Source of the DNA: Cupriavidus laharis
GTDB lineage: Bacteria; Pseudomonadota; Gammaproteobacteria; Burkholderiales; Burkholderiaceae
Length of the DNA stretch: 64,000 nt
Reading direction: 5' to 3'
NCBI RefSeq assembly: GCF_914271435.1
Contig: NZ_CAJZAI010000008.1
Coordinates: 214,092-278,091 of the forward strand
The notes under the pieces were generated by a model. The model did not search any database. It had not been told where the DNA came from and worked only from the letters and a program-made list of their open reading frames with translations. Position numbers and translations under genes: made by a program. Position 1 is the first letter of the stretch. The number at the start of each line of letters is the position of its first letter. Positions 8,296-16,409 of the stretch are shown piece by piece.

Positions 8296-9798
8296 TCACT
8301 CTTCCTGGAACGCCTCCTCACGCTTGGCCTTGATCGAAGGCAGCGCCACGACGGCGACCAGAGCGGCTGCGGCAATCAGCAGGCCCATCGAAAGCGGCCG
8401 CGTGACGAACACCGAGAAGTCGCCACGGGACAGCAGCAGCGTCCGGCGGAAGTTCTCTTCCATCATCGGCCCGAGCACGAAACCGAGCAGCAGCGGCGCG
8501 GGTTCGCAACGAAGCTTCAGGAAGAGGTAGCCCACCAGACCGCAGCTCGCCGCCACGAACACGTCGAAGACCGTGTTGTTGACCGAGTACACGCCGATGC
8601 TGCAGAACACCAGGATGGCGGGATACAGGAAGCGGTACGGCACGGTCAGCAGCTTCACCCAGATCCCGATCAGCGGCAGGTTCAGCACCACAAGCATGAG
8701 GTTGCCGATCCACATCGACGCAATCAGGCCCCAGAACAGCGCGGGGTTGCTCGTCATGACCTGCGGTCCCGGCTGGATGTTGTGGATCGTCATGGCCCCC
8801 ACCATCAGCGCCATCACGGCGTTTGGCGGAATGCCCAGCGTGAGCAGCGGAATGAACGACGTCTGCGCGGCCGCATTGTTGGCCGACTCCGGTCCGGCAA
8901 CGCCTTCGACTGCACCCTTGCCGAATTCGTGTGCGTACTTCGAGGTCTTCTTCTCGAGCGAGTAGGCGGCAAACGATGCCAGCGACGCGCCACCGCCAGG
9001 AAGAATGCCGAGCGCCGACCCGAGCATGGTTCCGCGCAGCACGGCGGGGATCATGCGGCGGAAGTCCTCGCGCGTGGGAAACAGGCCGGACACCTTGTCG
9101 GTGAAGGTCTCGCGCGTTTCCTTCTGCTCCAGGTTCGCGATGATCTCAGCGAAGCCGAACAGGCCCATGGCAAGCGCGGTGATGCTGATGCCGTCGGTCA
9201 GTTCCGGCACGTCGAACGAGAATCGCGCGGCACCGGAATTGACGTCGGTGCCTACCAGGCCAAGCAGCAGGCCCAGCACGATCATCGCCACAGCCTTTAC
9301 CAGCGAGCCGGAAGCCAGCACCACGGCGCCGATCAGGCCAAGAACCATCAGCGAGAAGTACTCGGCGGGACCGAACTTGAAGGCGAGCTCGGACAACGGC
9401 GTGGCGAACGCCGCGAGAATCAGCGTTGCCACGCTGCCCGCGAAGAACGAACCCAGCCCTGCCGTGGCCAGCGCCACCCCGGCGCGGCCACGCCGTGCCA
9501 TCTGGTAGCCGTCCAGCGTGGTGCAGACCGACGATGACTCGCCGGGCAGGTTGACCAGGATCGCCGTCGTCGACCCGCCATATTGCGCGCCGTAGTAAAT
9601 GCCCGCCAGCATGATCAGCGCTGCCACCGGCGGAAGCGAATAGGTCACCGGCAGCAACATGGCGATGGTGGCGAGGGGGCCCAGCCCCGGCAGCACGCCG
9701 ATCAGCGTGCCGAGCACGCAGCCCAGGAAGGCATAGGCCAGGTTCTGCAGGGAGAGCGCCGTCGAAAATCCCAGCGCGAGATGGCTCAACAATTCCAT
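8296..9798 (-). CDS. tctA: tripartite tricarboxylate transporter, large membrane subunit TctA
   Basis: A 500-residue protein with about ten to twelve membrane helices. Diagnostic TctA motifs are visible: GTLIGVLPGLGPLATIAMLLP near the start, GIYYGAQYGGSTTAILVNLPGE around residues 68-90, and the repeat-half motif ILPGGGASLASFAAYSLEK plus GPESANNAAAQTSFIPLLTLGIP in the second half. It moves carboxylates together with TctB, energised by the ion gradient, after capture by a periplasmic Bug/TctC receptor. ATG 9796-9798 gives the normal family start MELLSHLALGF. It follows tctB with 10 bases between them. No receptor gene is attached, so it may serve receptors encoded elsewhere, including the two in this window. 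Confidence 0.93.
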   Translation of the reverse strand: MELLSHLALGFSTALSLQNLAYAFLGCVLGTLIGVLPGLGPLATIAMLLPVTYSLPPVAALIMLAGIYYGAQYGGSTTAILVNLPGESSSVCTTLDGYQMARRGRAGVALATAGLGSFFAGSVATLILAAFATPLSELAFKFGPAEYFSLMVLGLIGAVVLASGSLVKAVAMIVLGLLLGLVGTDVNSGAARFSFDVPELTDGISITALAMGLFGFAEIIANLEQKETRETFTDKVSGLFPTREDFRRMIPAVLRGTMLGSALGILPGGGASLASFAAYSLEKKTSKYAHEFGKGAVEGVAGPESANNAAAQTSFIPLLTLGIPPNAVMALMVGAMTIHNIQPGPQVMTSNPALFWGLIASMWIGNLMLVVLNLPLIGIWVKLLTVPYRFLYPAILVFCSIGVYSVNNTVFDVFVAASCGLVGYLFLKLRCEPAPLLLGFVLGPMMEENFRRTLLLSRGDFSVFVTRPLSMGLLIAAAALVAVVALPSIKAKREEAFQEE

Positions 9799-9808
9799 GG
9801 CGTGTTCC

Positions 9809-10270
9809 CTAGTTTGCGAGGAAGGCCGGCCATACCGGCATCTGCAGGTTGATTCCGTACACAAACGCGAACGTGCTGATAATCACCAGCACGCAGGCGT
9901 TCAGTACCGCCCCTTTCCACGTAAATTCGTGACTGGCCATCGATGACACCAGCACCAGGACAAGCACGGACAGCACCATGCCCAACGGCTTGAGGATGAG
10001 GCCGAACAACACCACCGAACCGAGCACCCACAAGAGCGTCTTGATGTCCCATCGCGCCATGTGATCGGCCTCGCTCTTCGCGGAGGTCGATCCGATCGCC
10101 ACGACCGCGCCCAGCAGTGCCAGCACGATGCCAAGCCAGAAGGGAAAGTAGCCCGGACCCATGCGGGCCGCCGTTCCCATCGTGTAGCCGCGGGCAACGA
10201 ACGAAAAGCCCAGCCCGACGGCGATGAACATCAGTCCGGACAGGAAGTCCGTCTGTCTGCGTATCTGCAT
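9809..10270 (-). CDS. tctB: tripartite tricarboxylate transporter, small membrane subunit TctB
   Basis: A 153-residue protein with four hydrophobic segments and the TctB pattern: DFLSGLMFIAVGLGF, then GTAARMGPGYFPFWLGIVLALLG (the MGPGYFP turn is diagnostic) and a C-terminal helix pair. Start ATG 10268-10270 has GGGGGA 7 bases upstream. It is the first gene of a two-gene operon with tctA. The 294-base upstream region carries two near-identical 23-bp palindromes, so the operon is probably repressed or activated by a dimeric regulator not located next to it. Confidence 0.9.
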   Translation of the reverse strand: MQIRRQTDFLSGLMFIAVGLGFSFVARGYTMGTAARMGPGYFPFWLGIVLALLGAVVAIGSTSAKSEADHMARWDIKTLLWVLGSVVLFGLILKPLGMVLSVLVLVLVSSMASHEFTWKGAVLNACVLVIISTFAFVYGINLQMPVWPAFLAN

Positions 10271-10350
10271 TGATTGTCCCCCGTTTGTATGTCCCGCAAT
10301 CCGAGGTTGCTGTCTTTCCAGGGGCAGCTCCGACCGCGGGAGTGCGAGAC

Positions 10351-10373
10351 AATACATCATGTCATGATGTATT
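10351..10373. promoter_or_regulatory. 23-bp palindromic operator, proximal copy (tctBA)
   Basis: Perfect odd palindrome with half-site AATACATCATG, one central base, and the reverse complement. It lies 80 bases upstream of the tctB start. A second copy is centred 82 bases further out, close to eight helical turns, suggesting cooperative binding or DNA looping by a dimeric regulator. The half-site style would suit a GntR-type or similar protein. Confidence 0.65.
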
Positions 10374-10432
10374 TGTCGGGAGCTTGGGGTTATCCCCGAC
10401 GAATTTCGTTCGTGATGCGCGAACAATCACCA

Positions 10433-10455
10433 AATACATCACATCATGATGTATT
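10433..10455. promoter_or_regulatory. 23-bp palindromic operator, distal copy (tctBA)
   Basis: Same palindrome as 10351-10373 with two changes in the left half (AATACATCACA). It lies between the proximal copy and the 3' end of the sigma-factor gene, so it can only serve tctBA or an unseen transcript. Confidence 0.62.
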
Positions 10456-10564
10456 AATCCGTGCGAACGTATATGGCTTTCCCCGGGGATACATGTGACG
10501 GGGTGGGGCCTGGTGCTGCGCAGGGTCAGAAGCGGTTGGCCCGTCAGGCCGTCCAACACCAGGC

Positions 10565-11422
10565 CTAATGCAAATGCCGCAGCTTGTCAGGGTTGCGGAC
10601 CACGTAAATCGCCGCGACCTTCCCGTTCTCGATTTCCAACGCCGTCGTCTGCAACTCCCCATCAGCCTCGAGCGTGACAAAGCCGGGCAGCCCGTTGATA
10701 AAGGCCGCGCGCACGAACGTCGAACCCCTTTTCTGGAAGAGCGCCGACAGCTGCGCATGCACCTTCATCACATCGTCGAAGCCGAGCACCGGGTGGCCGA
10801 GCGCCGGCCGTTTGCCGCCGCCGTCCGCATGCAGGCTCACGTCGGCGGCCAGCATGGTGCCGAGCGCGCTCATGTCGCCGCTGCGTGATGCGTCGAAGAA
10901 CGCTTTCGCGAGCTCGAGGCCGCGCTCCTTCTCGACCTGAAAGCGCGGGCGCGACTCCCGCACGTGGGTACGCGCCCGCGCCGCGAGCTGGCGGCACGCG
11001 GCTGGCTCGCGCCGGATTGTCTTTGCGACCTCGTCGAACTCCAGCCCGAAGACGTCGTGAAGCAGGAACGCGGCGCGTTCGAGCGGCGACAGGCGCTCGA
11101 GCGCGAGCATCAGCGGCAGCGTGACGTCCTCCTGCTCGTCCTCCTCGAGGACGGGGTCGGGCAGCCACGGGCCGATGTAGGTTTCGCGCTGGTGCCGCGC
11201 GGACTTGAGCTGGTCCAGGCACATCCGCATGACCATGCGGCGCAGGAACGCCTCGGGCACGCGCACCTCGGTGCGCTCGGCATTCACCCAGCGGATGTAC
11301 GCGTCCTGCACGATGTCCTCGGCATCCGCGACGGAACCGAGCATCCGGTACGCGACGCGGATCAGCGTGCGCCGCAGCGGCTCGAAACTCGCCGCGGCGT
11401 CCGTGAGGTTGGCGCCAGTCAT
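10565..11422 (-). CDS. ECF41-group sigma factor with SnoaL-like C-terminal domain
   Basis: A 285-residue sigma-70-family protein of the extracytoplasmic type. Region 2 (residues about 15-80, with AYRMLGSVADAEDIVQDAY) and region 4 (about 105-155) are followed by a SnoaL-like extension of about 115 residues. The two signatures of group ECF41 are present: WLPDP at 86-90 in the linker and DGGGK at 200-204 in the extension. In this group the extension controls activity and no anti-sigma factor is used. ATG 11420-11422 overlaps the stop of the carboxymuconolactone-decarboxylase gene (TGATG), the usual partner of ECF41. A matching promoter lies upstream of that partner, so the unit is probably autoregulated. 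Confidence 0.92.
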   Translation of the reverse strand: MTGANLTDAAASFEPLRRTLIRVAYRMLGSVADAEDIVQDAYIRWVNAERTEVRVPEAFLRRMVMRMCLDQLKSARHQRETYIGPWLPDPVLEEDEQEDVTLPLMLALERLSPLERAAFLLHDVFGLEFDEVAKTIRREPAACRQLAARARTHVRESRPRFQVEKERGLELAKAFFDASRSGDMSALGTMLAADVSLHADGGGKRPALGHPVLGFDDVMKVHAQLSALFQKRGSTFVRAAFINGLPGFVTLEADGELQTTALEIENGKVAAIYVVRNPDKLRHLH

Positions 11423-11892
11423 CAGGCGAATGCCTTGGCAGCGGCCTTTGCCGCCGCCGGATCGACCCACAGGCCGAAGCCGACCGCGAGCCGGTTCCAG
11501 CCGTTGATGACGTTGATCATGAGCGTGAGCCTCACCTGCTCTGCCTTGCTGAAGTGGTCGTTGAGCGCCGCGCGGGCGCCGTCGAGCGCATCGCCTTCGG
11601 ACAGCCGGGTCAACGCGTCGGTCCAGCCGAGCGCCGCGCGTTCGCGATCGGTGTAGCACGGCGCGTCGCGCCAGGCGGACAGCAGGTAGAGGCGCTGCTC
11701 GGTTTCGCCTTTCTCGCGTGCGTCTGCTGTGTGCATATTAATGCAGTTCGCGCACCCGTTTATCTGCGACGCGCGGACTTCGACAAGCGACACAAGGCTC
11801 GGTTCAAGGCTCGCCGCCACGGCGAGCGATGTGCCCATCCAGGACTTCATCTGGGCGGGGGCGGCGGCGAACGGGTCGAGCTTGGCAGTCAT
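11422..11892 (-). CDS. carboxymuconolactone decarboxylase/AhpD-like protein, ECF41 partner
   Basis: A 156-residue protein of the CMD/AhpD family. The redox-type motif is NGCANCINMH with Cys47, Cys50 and His54, as in AhpD alkylhydroperoxidases; the downstream helix carries REKGETEQRLYLLSAWRD. Start ATG 11890-11892 has AAAAGGAG before it. The sigma-factor start overlaps its stop. Genes of this kind (carboxymuconolactone decarboxylase, oxidoreductase or epimerase) are the standard genomic neighbours and targets of ECF41 sigma factors. The physiological substrate is unknown; peroxidase activity is an inference from the CxxC motif. Confidence 0.88.
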   Translation of the reverse strand: MTAKLDPFAAAPAQMKSWMGTSLAVAASLEPSLVSLVEVRASQINGCANCINMHTADAREKGETEQRLYLLSAWRDAPCYTDRERAALGWTDALTRLSEGDALDGARAALNDHFSKAEQVRLTLMINVINGWNRLAVGFGLWVDPAAAKAAAKAFA

Positions 11893-11927
11893 GGTTTGAT
11901 CTCCTTTTCGAGGGGTTACGACGACAT

Positions 11928-11955
11928 GACGAGCCAGCCTCCTTCGCGTGTGACA
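11928..11955 (-). promoter_or_regulatory. putative ECF41-dependent promoter
   Basis: Read on the minus strand, TGTCACA (11949-11955), 17 bases, then CGTC (11928-11931). As I recall, the published ECF41 target promoter is TGTCACA, 16-17 bases, CGTC. It sits 35-63 bases upstream of the CMD gene start in the right orientation, so it would drive the CMD and sigma-factor genes together. Confidence 0.72.
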
Positions 11956-12044
11956 TCGGCCAGGAATTTTTTTCCGCGGGCCGCAGGATTCCCCCTTTGG
12001 AGCCGGTCAGGTTCGATAGGCCGGCACCGCGCCGGGCAGCGCGA

Positions 12045-12542
12045 TCAACTCGAAGACGGGCTCTGTCCCCGACGGGCTGCCTCGATCGCGGCGATGTCGA
12101 TCTTCTTCATGGTCATCATCGCTTCGAAGGCGCGCTTGGCCGCCGCGCGATCGGGGTCGGTGTAGGCCGCGGTGAGCGCGCGCGGGGTGATCTGCCAGGA
12201 CAGTCCCCACCGGTCCTTGCACCAGCCGCATGCGCTTTCCTGGCCGCCATTGCTGACGATCGCGTTCCACAAGCGGTCGGTTTCGGCCTGGTCGTCCGTC
12301 GCGATCTGGAATGAGAAGGCCTCGGTGTGCTTGAAGTGCGGACCACCGTTCAGCCCCAGGCAGGGAATGCCGGCGACAGTGAACTCGACGGTCAGGACAT
12401 CGCCCTCCTTGCCGTCCGGATAATCGCCTGGCGCGCGGTGCACGGCGTGGACCGCGCTGTCCGGGAATGTTTCGGCGTAGAAGTTCGCGGCATCGAGGGC
12501 GCCGCCGTCGTACCACAGACAGATCGTGTTCTTGCTGGTCAT
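12045..12542 (-). CDS. PhnB-like/glyoxalase-superfamily protein (COG3865 type)
   Basis: A 165-residue protein with the vicinal-oxygen-chelate fold used by the PhnB/3-demethylubiquinone-methyltransferase-like family. Seen motifs: ICLWYDGGALDAANFYAETF at the start, PGIPCLGLNGGPHFKHTEAFSF style segment (here VAGIPCLGLNGGPHF) and the hallmark GQESACGWCKDRWGLSWQI. The C-terminus AFEAMMTMKKIDIAAIEAA is also typical. ATG 12540-12542 has AGGAG seven bases before. Enzymatic role unknown. It lies upstream of the CMD gene with a 152-base gap, in the same direction, and could belong to the same stress-related unit; such genes do occur beside ECF sigma factors. Confidence 0.85.
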   Translation of the reverse strand: MTSKNTICLWYDGGALDAANFYAETFPDSAVHAVHRAPGDYPDGKEGDVLTVEFTVAGIPCLGLNGGPHFKHTEAFSFQIATDDQAETDRLWNAIVSNGGQESACGWCKDRWGLSWQITPRALTAAYTDPDRAAAKRAFEAMMTMKKIDIAAIEAARRGQSPSSS

Positions 12543-12812
12543 ATCATGTCTCCTGAAAGGTCGAGCAACGGCATGCGCTCCCATCCAGCCATCCCGATAT
12601 TCCATATTGCGGAACCCCGGCCTGCCGGATGTGACGGATGCCGTTGTCGGGTTCCTCCAATGTCTCACACTCTCGCGGCGCAGGAAAATTTTCAGCCAAT
12701 GAAAATTCCACCCCTTTGATTGACGCCGTTTCCGGCCGCTTCCTACCATGTGCGCACAGAGTTTCCTTCGATGAAACCAACGCCTGCGCACATCGCGCCC
12801 AGGAGACAGCCG

Positions 12813-13796
12813 ATGACTGCATTCCCACGTCAGCCCCTGCTGGCGGCCCTGCCGCTTCTCTGTGCCGTGCTCGCCGTGCCGGCGAGCGCGGCGGAACCAT
12901 TCCCGTCCAGGCCGATCCGGCTCGTGGTGCCGTTCACGCCAGGCGGTACCACCGATATCCTCGCGCGGCTGGTCGCGCAGAAGTCGGGCGAAGTGCTGGG
13001 GCAGTCGGTCGTGGTCGACAACCGGCCCGGTGCCGGCGGCAATATCGGTGCCGAAGCCGTCGCACGCAGCGCGCCTGATGGCTATACGTTGCTGATGGGA
13101 ACGCTGGGCACGCAGGTCACCAACCAGTTCATCTATGCGCGCATGCCGTACGACAGCGCGCGCGATTTCACACCGGTGACACTGGTGGCCAACTCTCCGA
13201 ATGTGCTGCTCGTCAACAGCACGCTGCCGGCCACCTCGGTGGGCGAACTGGTTGCACTCGCCAAACGCGAACCAGGGAAGATCAACTATGCCTCGACGAG
13301 CACCGGCGGTTCTCCTCACCTCTCGGGGGAACTGCTGAACACGATGGCGGGAATCAGCATGCAGCACGTGCCTTACAAGGGCGCGGCGCCCGCGATGACC
13401 GACCTGCTGGCGGGGCAGGTCAACCTGATGTTCGACAACCTGCCGTCCGCGCTCGCGCAGATCCAGGCCGGCAAGGTGAAGGCGCTAGCCGTGACCAGCG
13501 TCAAGCGGGCGTCGGTGTTGCCCTCGGTGCCGACGGTGCGCGAATCGGGGCTGCCCGGTTACGAAGTCAATTCGTGGTTTGGCCTGCTGGCACCGGCAGG
13601 CACGCCGCCGGAGCGCGTCCGCCAGATCCAGCAGGCCGTCGACAAGGTGCTGGCGATGCCCGACGTGCGCAAGCGCATCGAGCAGCTCGGCGCGGAACCG
13701 GGCGGAGAAGGTTCCGCAGCGTTTGCGGCGGAGATCAAGGCCGACACCGAGAAGTGGTCGCACGTCATCAAGACCGCCGGCATCAAGGCGCAATGA
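12813..13796 (+). CDS. Bug/TctC-family periplasmic carboxylate-binding receptor
   Basis: A 327-residue protein with a Sec signal peptide (hydrophobic core LLAALPLLCAVLAVPASA, cleavage before AEPFPSRP). Family marks: RPIRLVVPFTPGGTTDILAR, the ligand loops VVVDNRPGAGGNIG and APDGYTLLMG, and PYKGAAPAMTDLLAGQV. It captures a carboxylate in the periplasm for a TctAB-type carrier. ATG 12813 is preceded by AGGAGACAGCC; in-frame ATG 12771 would prolong the signal awkwardly. It leads directly into the AtuA-like pair, so the ligand is probably the acid, or a precursor of the CoA ester, handled by those enzymes. Confidence 0.93.
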   Translation: MTAFPRQPLLAALPLLCAVLAVPASAAEPFPSRPIRLVVPFTPGGTTDILARLVAQKSGEVLGQSVVVDNRPGAGGNIGAEAVARSAPDGYTLLMGTLGTQVTNQFIYARMPYDSARDFTPVTLVANSPNVLLVNSTLPATSVGELVALAKREPGKINYASTSTGGSPHLSGELLNTMAGISMQHVPYKGAAPAMTDLLAGQVNLMFDNLPSALAQIQAGKVKALAVTSVKRASVLPSVPTVRESGLPGYEVNSWFGLLAPAGTPPERVRQIQQAVDKVLAMPDVRKRIEQLGAEPGGEGSAAFAAEIKADTEKWSHVIKTAGIKAQ

Positions 13797-13851
13797 CCGA
13801 CGCGCCTGGCCTCTGCTCGCAACCCGTCTCCAAACCAGGACACATGACGTC

Positions 13852-15207
13852 ATGACCCAGAAGACTACGCTTCGCATCGGCTCCGGATCGGGCTGGTGGG
13901 GCGACCGCGTGGAACCCGCGGAACGCTCCGCACGTCTTGGCAAGCTCGACTACCTCTGCTTCGAGACCATGGCCGAGGCGACCGTATCGGCCGCGCAGGT
14001 GCGCAAGCGGCGCGATCCCGCGTTTGGCGGCTACGACACCTATCTCGACGACCGCATGCGCGCGGTGCTGCCCCATTGCATCGCGAACGGCACGCGGATC
14101 ATCAGCAACCAGGGCTGGATCCACCCGCTCGGCGCTGCCCGGCGTGTGGCAGAACTGTGCAAGGAACTCGGCCTGCCCGGCGTGAAGATCGCCGCGGTCA
14201 CCACGACCGATCTCACGGGCAGCATCTGCGAACTCGATCTCGTGTTGCTGGAAAGCGGCGAACATGTGTCGACGCTGCGTGAATCGCTGATCAGCGCTGA
14301 GCCCTACGAGGGCGCCGGCCCGATCGTCGAGGCGCTGCGCGCCGGAGCCCAGATCGTGATCACGGGGCGCGTCGCCGACCCGTCGCTGTTCCTGGCGCCG
14401 ATGATCCACCATTTCGGCTGGCAGGCGGAGGACGTCGCGCTGCTGGCGCGGGGCAGCGCCATCGGCCACCTGCTCGAATGCGGCGCCCAGGTGACGGGCG
14501 GGTACTTTGGCGACCCGGGCTACAAGGACGTGCCCGAGCCGTGGAACCTTGCGTTCCCGATCGCCGAGGTGGAGGCCGACGGCAGCGCGGTGATCGCGAA
14601 AGTGCCGGACAGCGGTGGCCGCATCGACCTGGAGACCGTCAAGGAGCAGATGTTCTACGAAGTCCATGACCCGCGCCGTTACATCACGCCGGACGTGATT
14701 GTCGATTTCTCGACCGCGGTACTGGAACAGGCGGGCCCCGACCGCGTGCGCATCAGCGGCGTGAGCGGACTGCCGCGCACCGATACGCTCAAGGTGTCGC
14801 TTGGCTGTACGGAAGGGCATATCGGCGAAGACATGTTCTTCTATGCCGGTCCCGGATGCCTGGAGAAGGCGAGGCTCGCCAAGCGCATTCTCGAGGAGCG
14901 CTTCGCCATGGCGGCGTTGCGGGCGGACGAACTGCGCATCGATTTCCTGGGCGTCAATGCCGTGCACGGCGCGGCGTCGCCCGAACCCGCCTGCGAGCCC
15001 AACGAGATCGCGGTGCGCGTGGCGGCCCGCACGCGCACGCGTGAGGAAGCGGCCAAGGTGGGCCGCGAGATCGACAGCATGGCGGTGTGCGGACTGGCTT
15101 CGACCGGCAAGCGCGTGCCGCACCAGGACCGTACACGCGAGATCATCGGCGTGTGGTCGGCGCTGGTGCCGCGCGAGCTGATCCGCTCACAGGTGCAGTT
15201 CGTCTGA
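13852..15207 (+). CDS. AtuA-like acyclic-terpene-utilisation family protein (DUF1446)
   Basis: A 451-residue protein of the DUF1446/AtuA family: RIGSGSGWWGDRVEPAERSA at the start, LDYLCFETMAEATVS, GTRIISNQGWIHPLGAA and ITGRVADPSLFLAPMIHHFGW are all characteristic. The founding member AtuA belongs to citronellol/geraniol catabolism in Pseudomonas, but most relatives occur in Bug-receptor and acyl-CoA gene clusters with no known terpene link. Start ATG 13852; an overlapping ATG nine bases earlier ends at once. It is followed by a small AtuA-type ferredoxin-fold partner after 40 bases. No catalytic residues are established, so a precise reaction cannot be given. Confidence 0.9.
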   Translation: MTQKTTLRIGSGSGWWGDRVEPAERSARLGKLDYLCFETMAEATVSAAQVRKRRDPAFGGYDTYLDDRMRAVLPHCIANGTRIISNQGWIHPLGAARRVAELCKELGLPGVKIAAVTTTDLTGSICELDLVLLESGEHVSTLRESLISAEPYEGAGPIVEALRAGAQIVITGRVADPSLFLAPMIHHFGWQAEDVALLARGSAIGHLLECGAQVTGGYFGDPGYKDVPEPWNLAFPIAEVEADGSAVIAKVPDSGGRIDLETVKEQMFYEVHDPRRYITPDVIVDFSTAVLEQAGPDRVRISGVSGLPRTDTLKVSLGCTEGHIGEDMFFYAGPGCLEKARLAKRILEERFAMAALRADELRIDFLGVNAVHGAASPEPACEPNEIAVRVAARTRTREEAAKVGREIDSMAVCGLASTGKRVPHQDRTREIIGVWSALVPRELIRSQVQFV

Positions 15208-15247
15208 CCACCTGCCTGACCTGCCAACCCGATCGGGAGACGTCATC

Positions 15248-15598
15248 ATGCGCGTACCGCTGCGCCGCCTTGCACACAGCCGTTCCGGCGACAAAGGCAA
15301 TACCTCCAACACGGCAGTCATTGCCTATGCGCCGGAGTTCTATCCGCATATCAAGCAGCAGCTCACCGCTGATGCATTCAAGGCGCACTACGGAACGCTG
15401 ATTACGGGAAAGGTCACGCGTTACGACGTGGATGGCCTGCAGGTCCTCAACTTTGTTGCCGAGGGCGCGCTCGGCGGCGGCGTGTCGCGCAGCCTGGCGA
15501 TCGACAACTACGGCAAGGCCCTGGCCAGTGCCGTGCTGCGCTTCGAGGTGGAAATCCCGGACACGCTTGCGCCGCTGCTGCGCGGGCCGGCACACTGA
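15248..15598 (+). CDS. AtuA-type ferredoxin-fold small partner protein
   Basis: A 116-residue protein beginning MRVPLRRLAHSRSGDKGNTSNTAVIAYAPEFYPHI. The segment HSRSGDKGNT.N is the hallmark of the small domain that is fused to, or encoded just after, DUF1446 proteins. Here it is a separate gene 40 bases downstream with GGGAGACGTCATC before its ATG. It likely forms a complex with the AtuA-like protein. Its last 91 bases overlap the convergent IclR-type gene on the other strand, an unusual tail-to-tail overlap. Confidence 0.85.
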   Translation: MRVPLRRLAHSRSGDKGNTSNTAVIAYAPEFYPHIKQQLTADAFKAHYGTLITGKVTRYDVDGLQVLNFVAEGALGGGVSRSLAIDNYGKALASAVLRFEVEIPDTLAPLLRGPAH

Positions 15599-16365
15599 GC
15601 ACCGCCTGCGGGCACCACCACGCGTGTCCAGGCGCCGGTGATGCGGCGCGCTTCCTGCCGGAGCTGACGCGCGATGGCGGCTTCCCGGCTGCGGATGCGG
15701 GCGCTCAACGCCGCCACGCTGAGCGCGCCGATAGGCCGGCCGTCGTAGTCGAGAATCGGCACGGCAATGCCACCCATGCCTTCCACCACCCAGTCCAGGA
15801 ACAGCACGTAGCCGCGCGCGCGTGCCGCGTCTGCCTCGGCGGCAATCGACGGTGCGTCGAGCCGCGGATAGTTCGCGAGCTTGCGCGCCGTCTGCTGCAG
15901 GCGCCGCGTGCGCTCGGGCGGAGGCAGCCACGCGAGCACCGCCAGGCTCCCCGCGCCGACACCAAGCGGGCGCCGCGTGCCGACCGTCACATAGTTTGCA
16001 TGCACGGGGAATGTGCCTGTGACCACGTCCGAGCACACGGCCTCGCCGCGGCTCGCCTCCGTCAGCACGGCCGTGTCTTCAAACGTCTCCTGAAGCCGCT
16101 GCAGGGCCGGATGGGCAAGCTGGCGCAGTTCCACCCGGCGCTGCCCCACGTCGGCCAGCTGGAACACTTCGGGGCCAATGCCGTAACGCCGCTTGTCATC
16201 GCGCGTGGCGAATCCTTCCTGGACGAGCATGTCGAGCATGCGTGACGTCGTGGCAGGGTCGAGACCGGTGGCGCGCGCCACGTCGCTCATGCGGCGCACT
16301 TCCGGGTCGGAAAGCGCGCGCAGCACTGCAAGCGCACGCTGGACCGGGGACGGGCGCGACGCCAT
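15508..16365 (-). CDS. IclR-family transcriptional regulator
   Basis: A 285-residue regulator. The N-terminal winged helix (residues about 5-65: PVQRALAVLRAL then MSDVARATGLDPATTSRMLDMLVQEGF) and the C-terminal effector-binding domain (GTFPVHANYVTVGTRRPLGVGAGSLAVLAWL, GGIAVPILDYDGRPIGALSVAALSARI) are both clear. ATG 16363-16365 starts close to the winged helix. The last 35 or so residues after TRVVVPAGGAQ are outside the family norm and are encoded in the region that overlaps the AtuA-type small gene, so the ancestral stop may have been lost. It follows the acyl-CoA dehydrogenase by 44 bases and probably regulates this island. Confidence 0.9.
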   Translation of the reverse strand: MASRPSPVQRALAVLRALSDPEVRRMSDVARATGLDPATTSRMLDMLVQEGFATRDDKRRYGIGPEVFQLADVGQRRVELRQLAHPALQRLQETFEDTAVLTEASRGEAVCSDVVTGTFPVHANYVTVGTRRPLGVGAGSLAVLAWLPPPERTRRLQQTARKLANYPRLDAPSIAAEADAARARGYVLFLDWVVEGMGGIAVPILDYDGRPIGALSVAALSARIRSREAAIARQLRQEARRITGAWTRVVVPAGGAQCAGPRSSGASVSGISTSKRSTALARALP

Positions 16366-16409
16366 GATCCGACGCTTAACGGACGATGCGCGCAACGCCT
16401 GCGGTGCGG

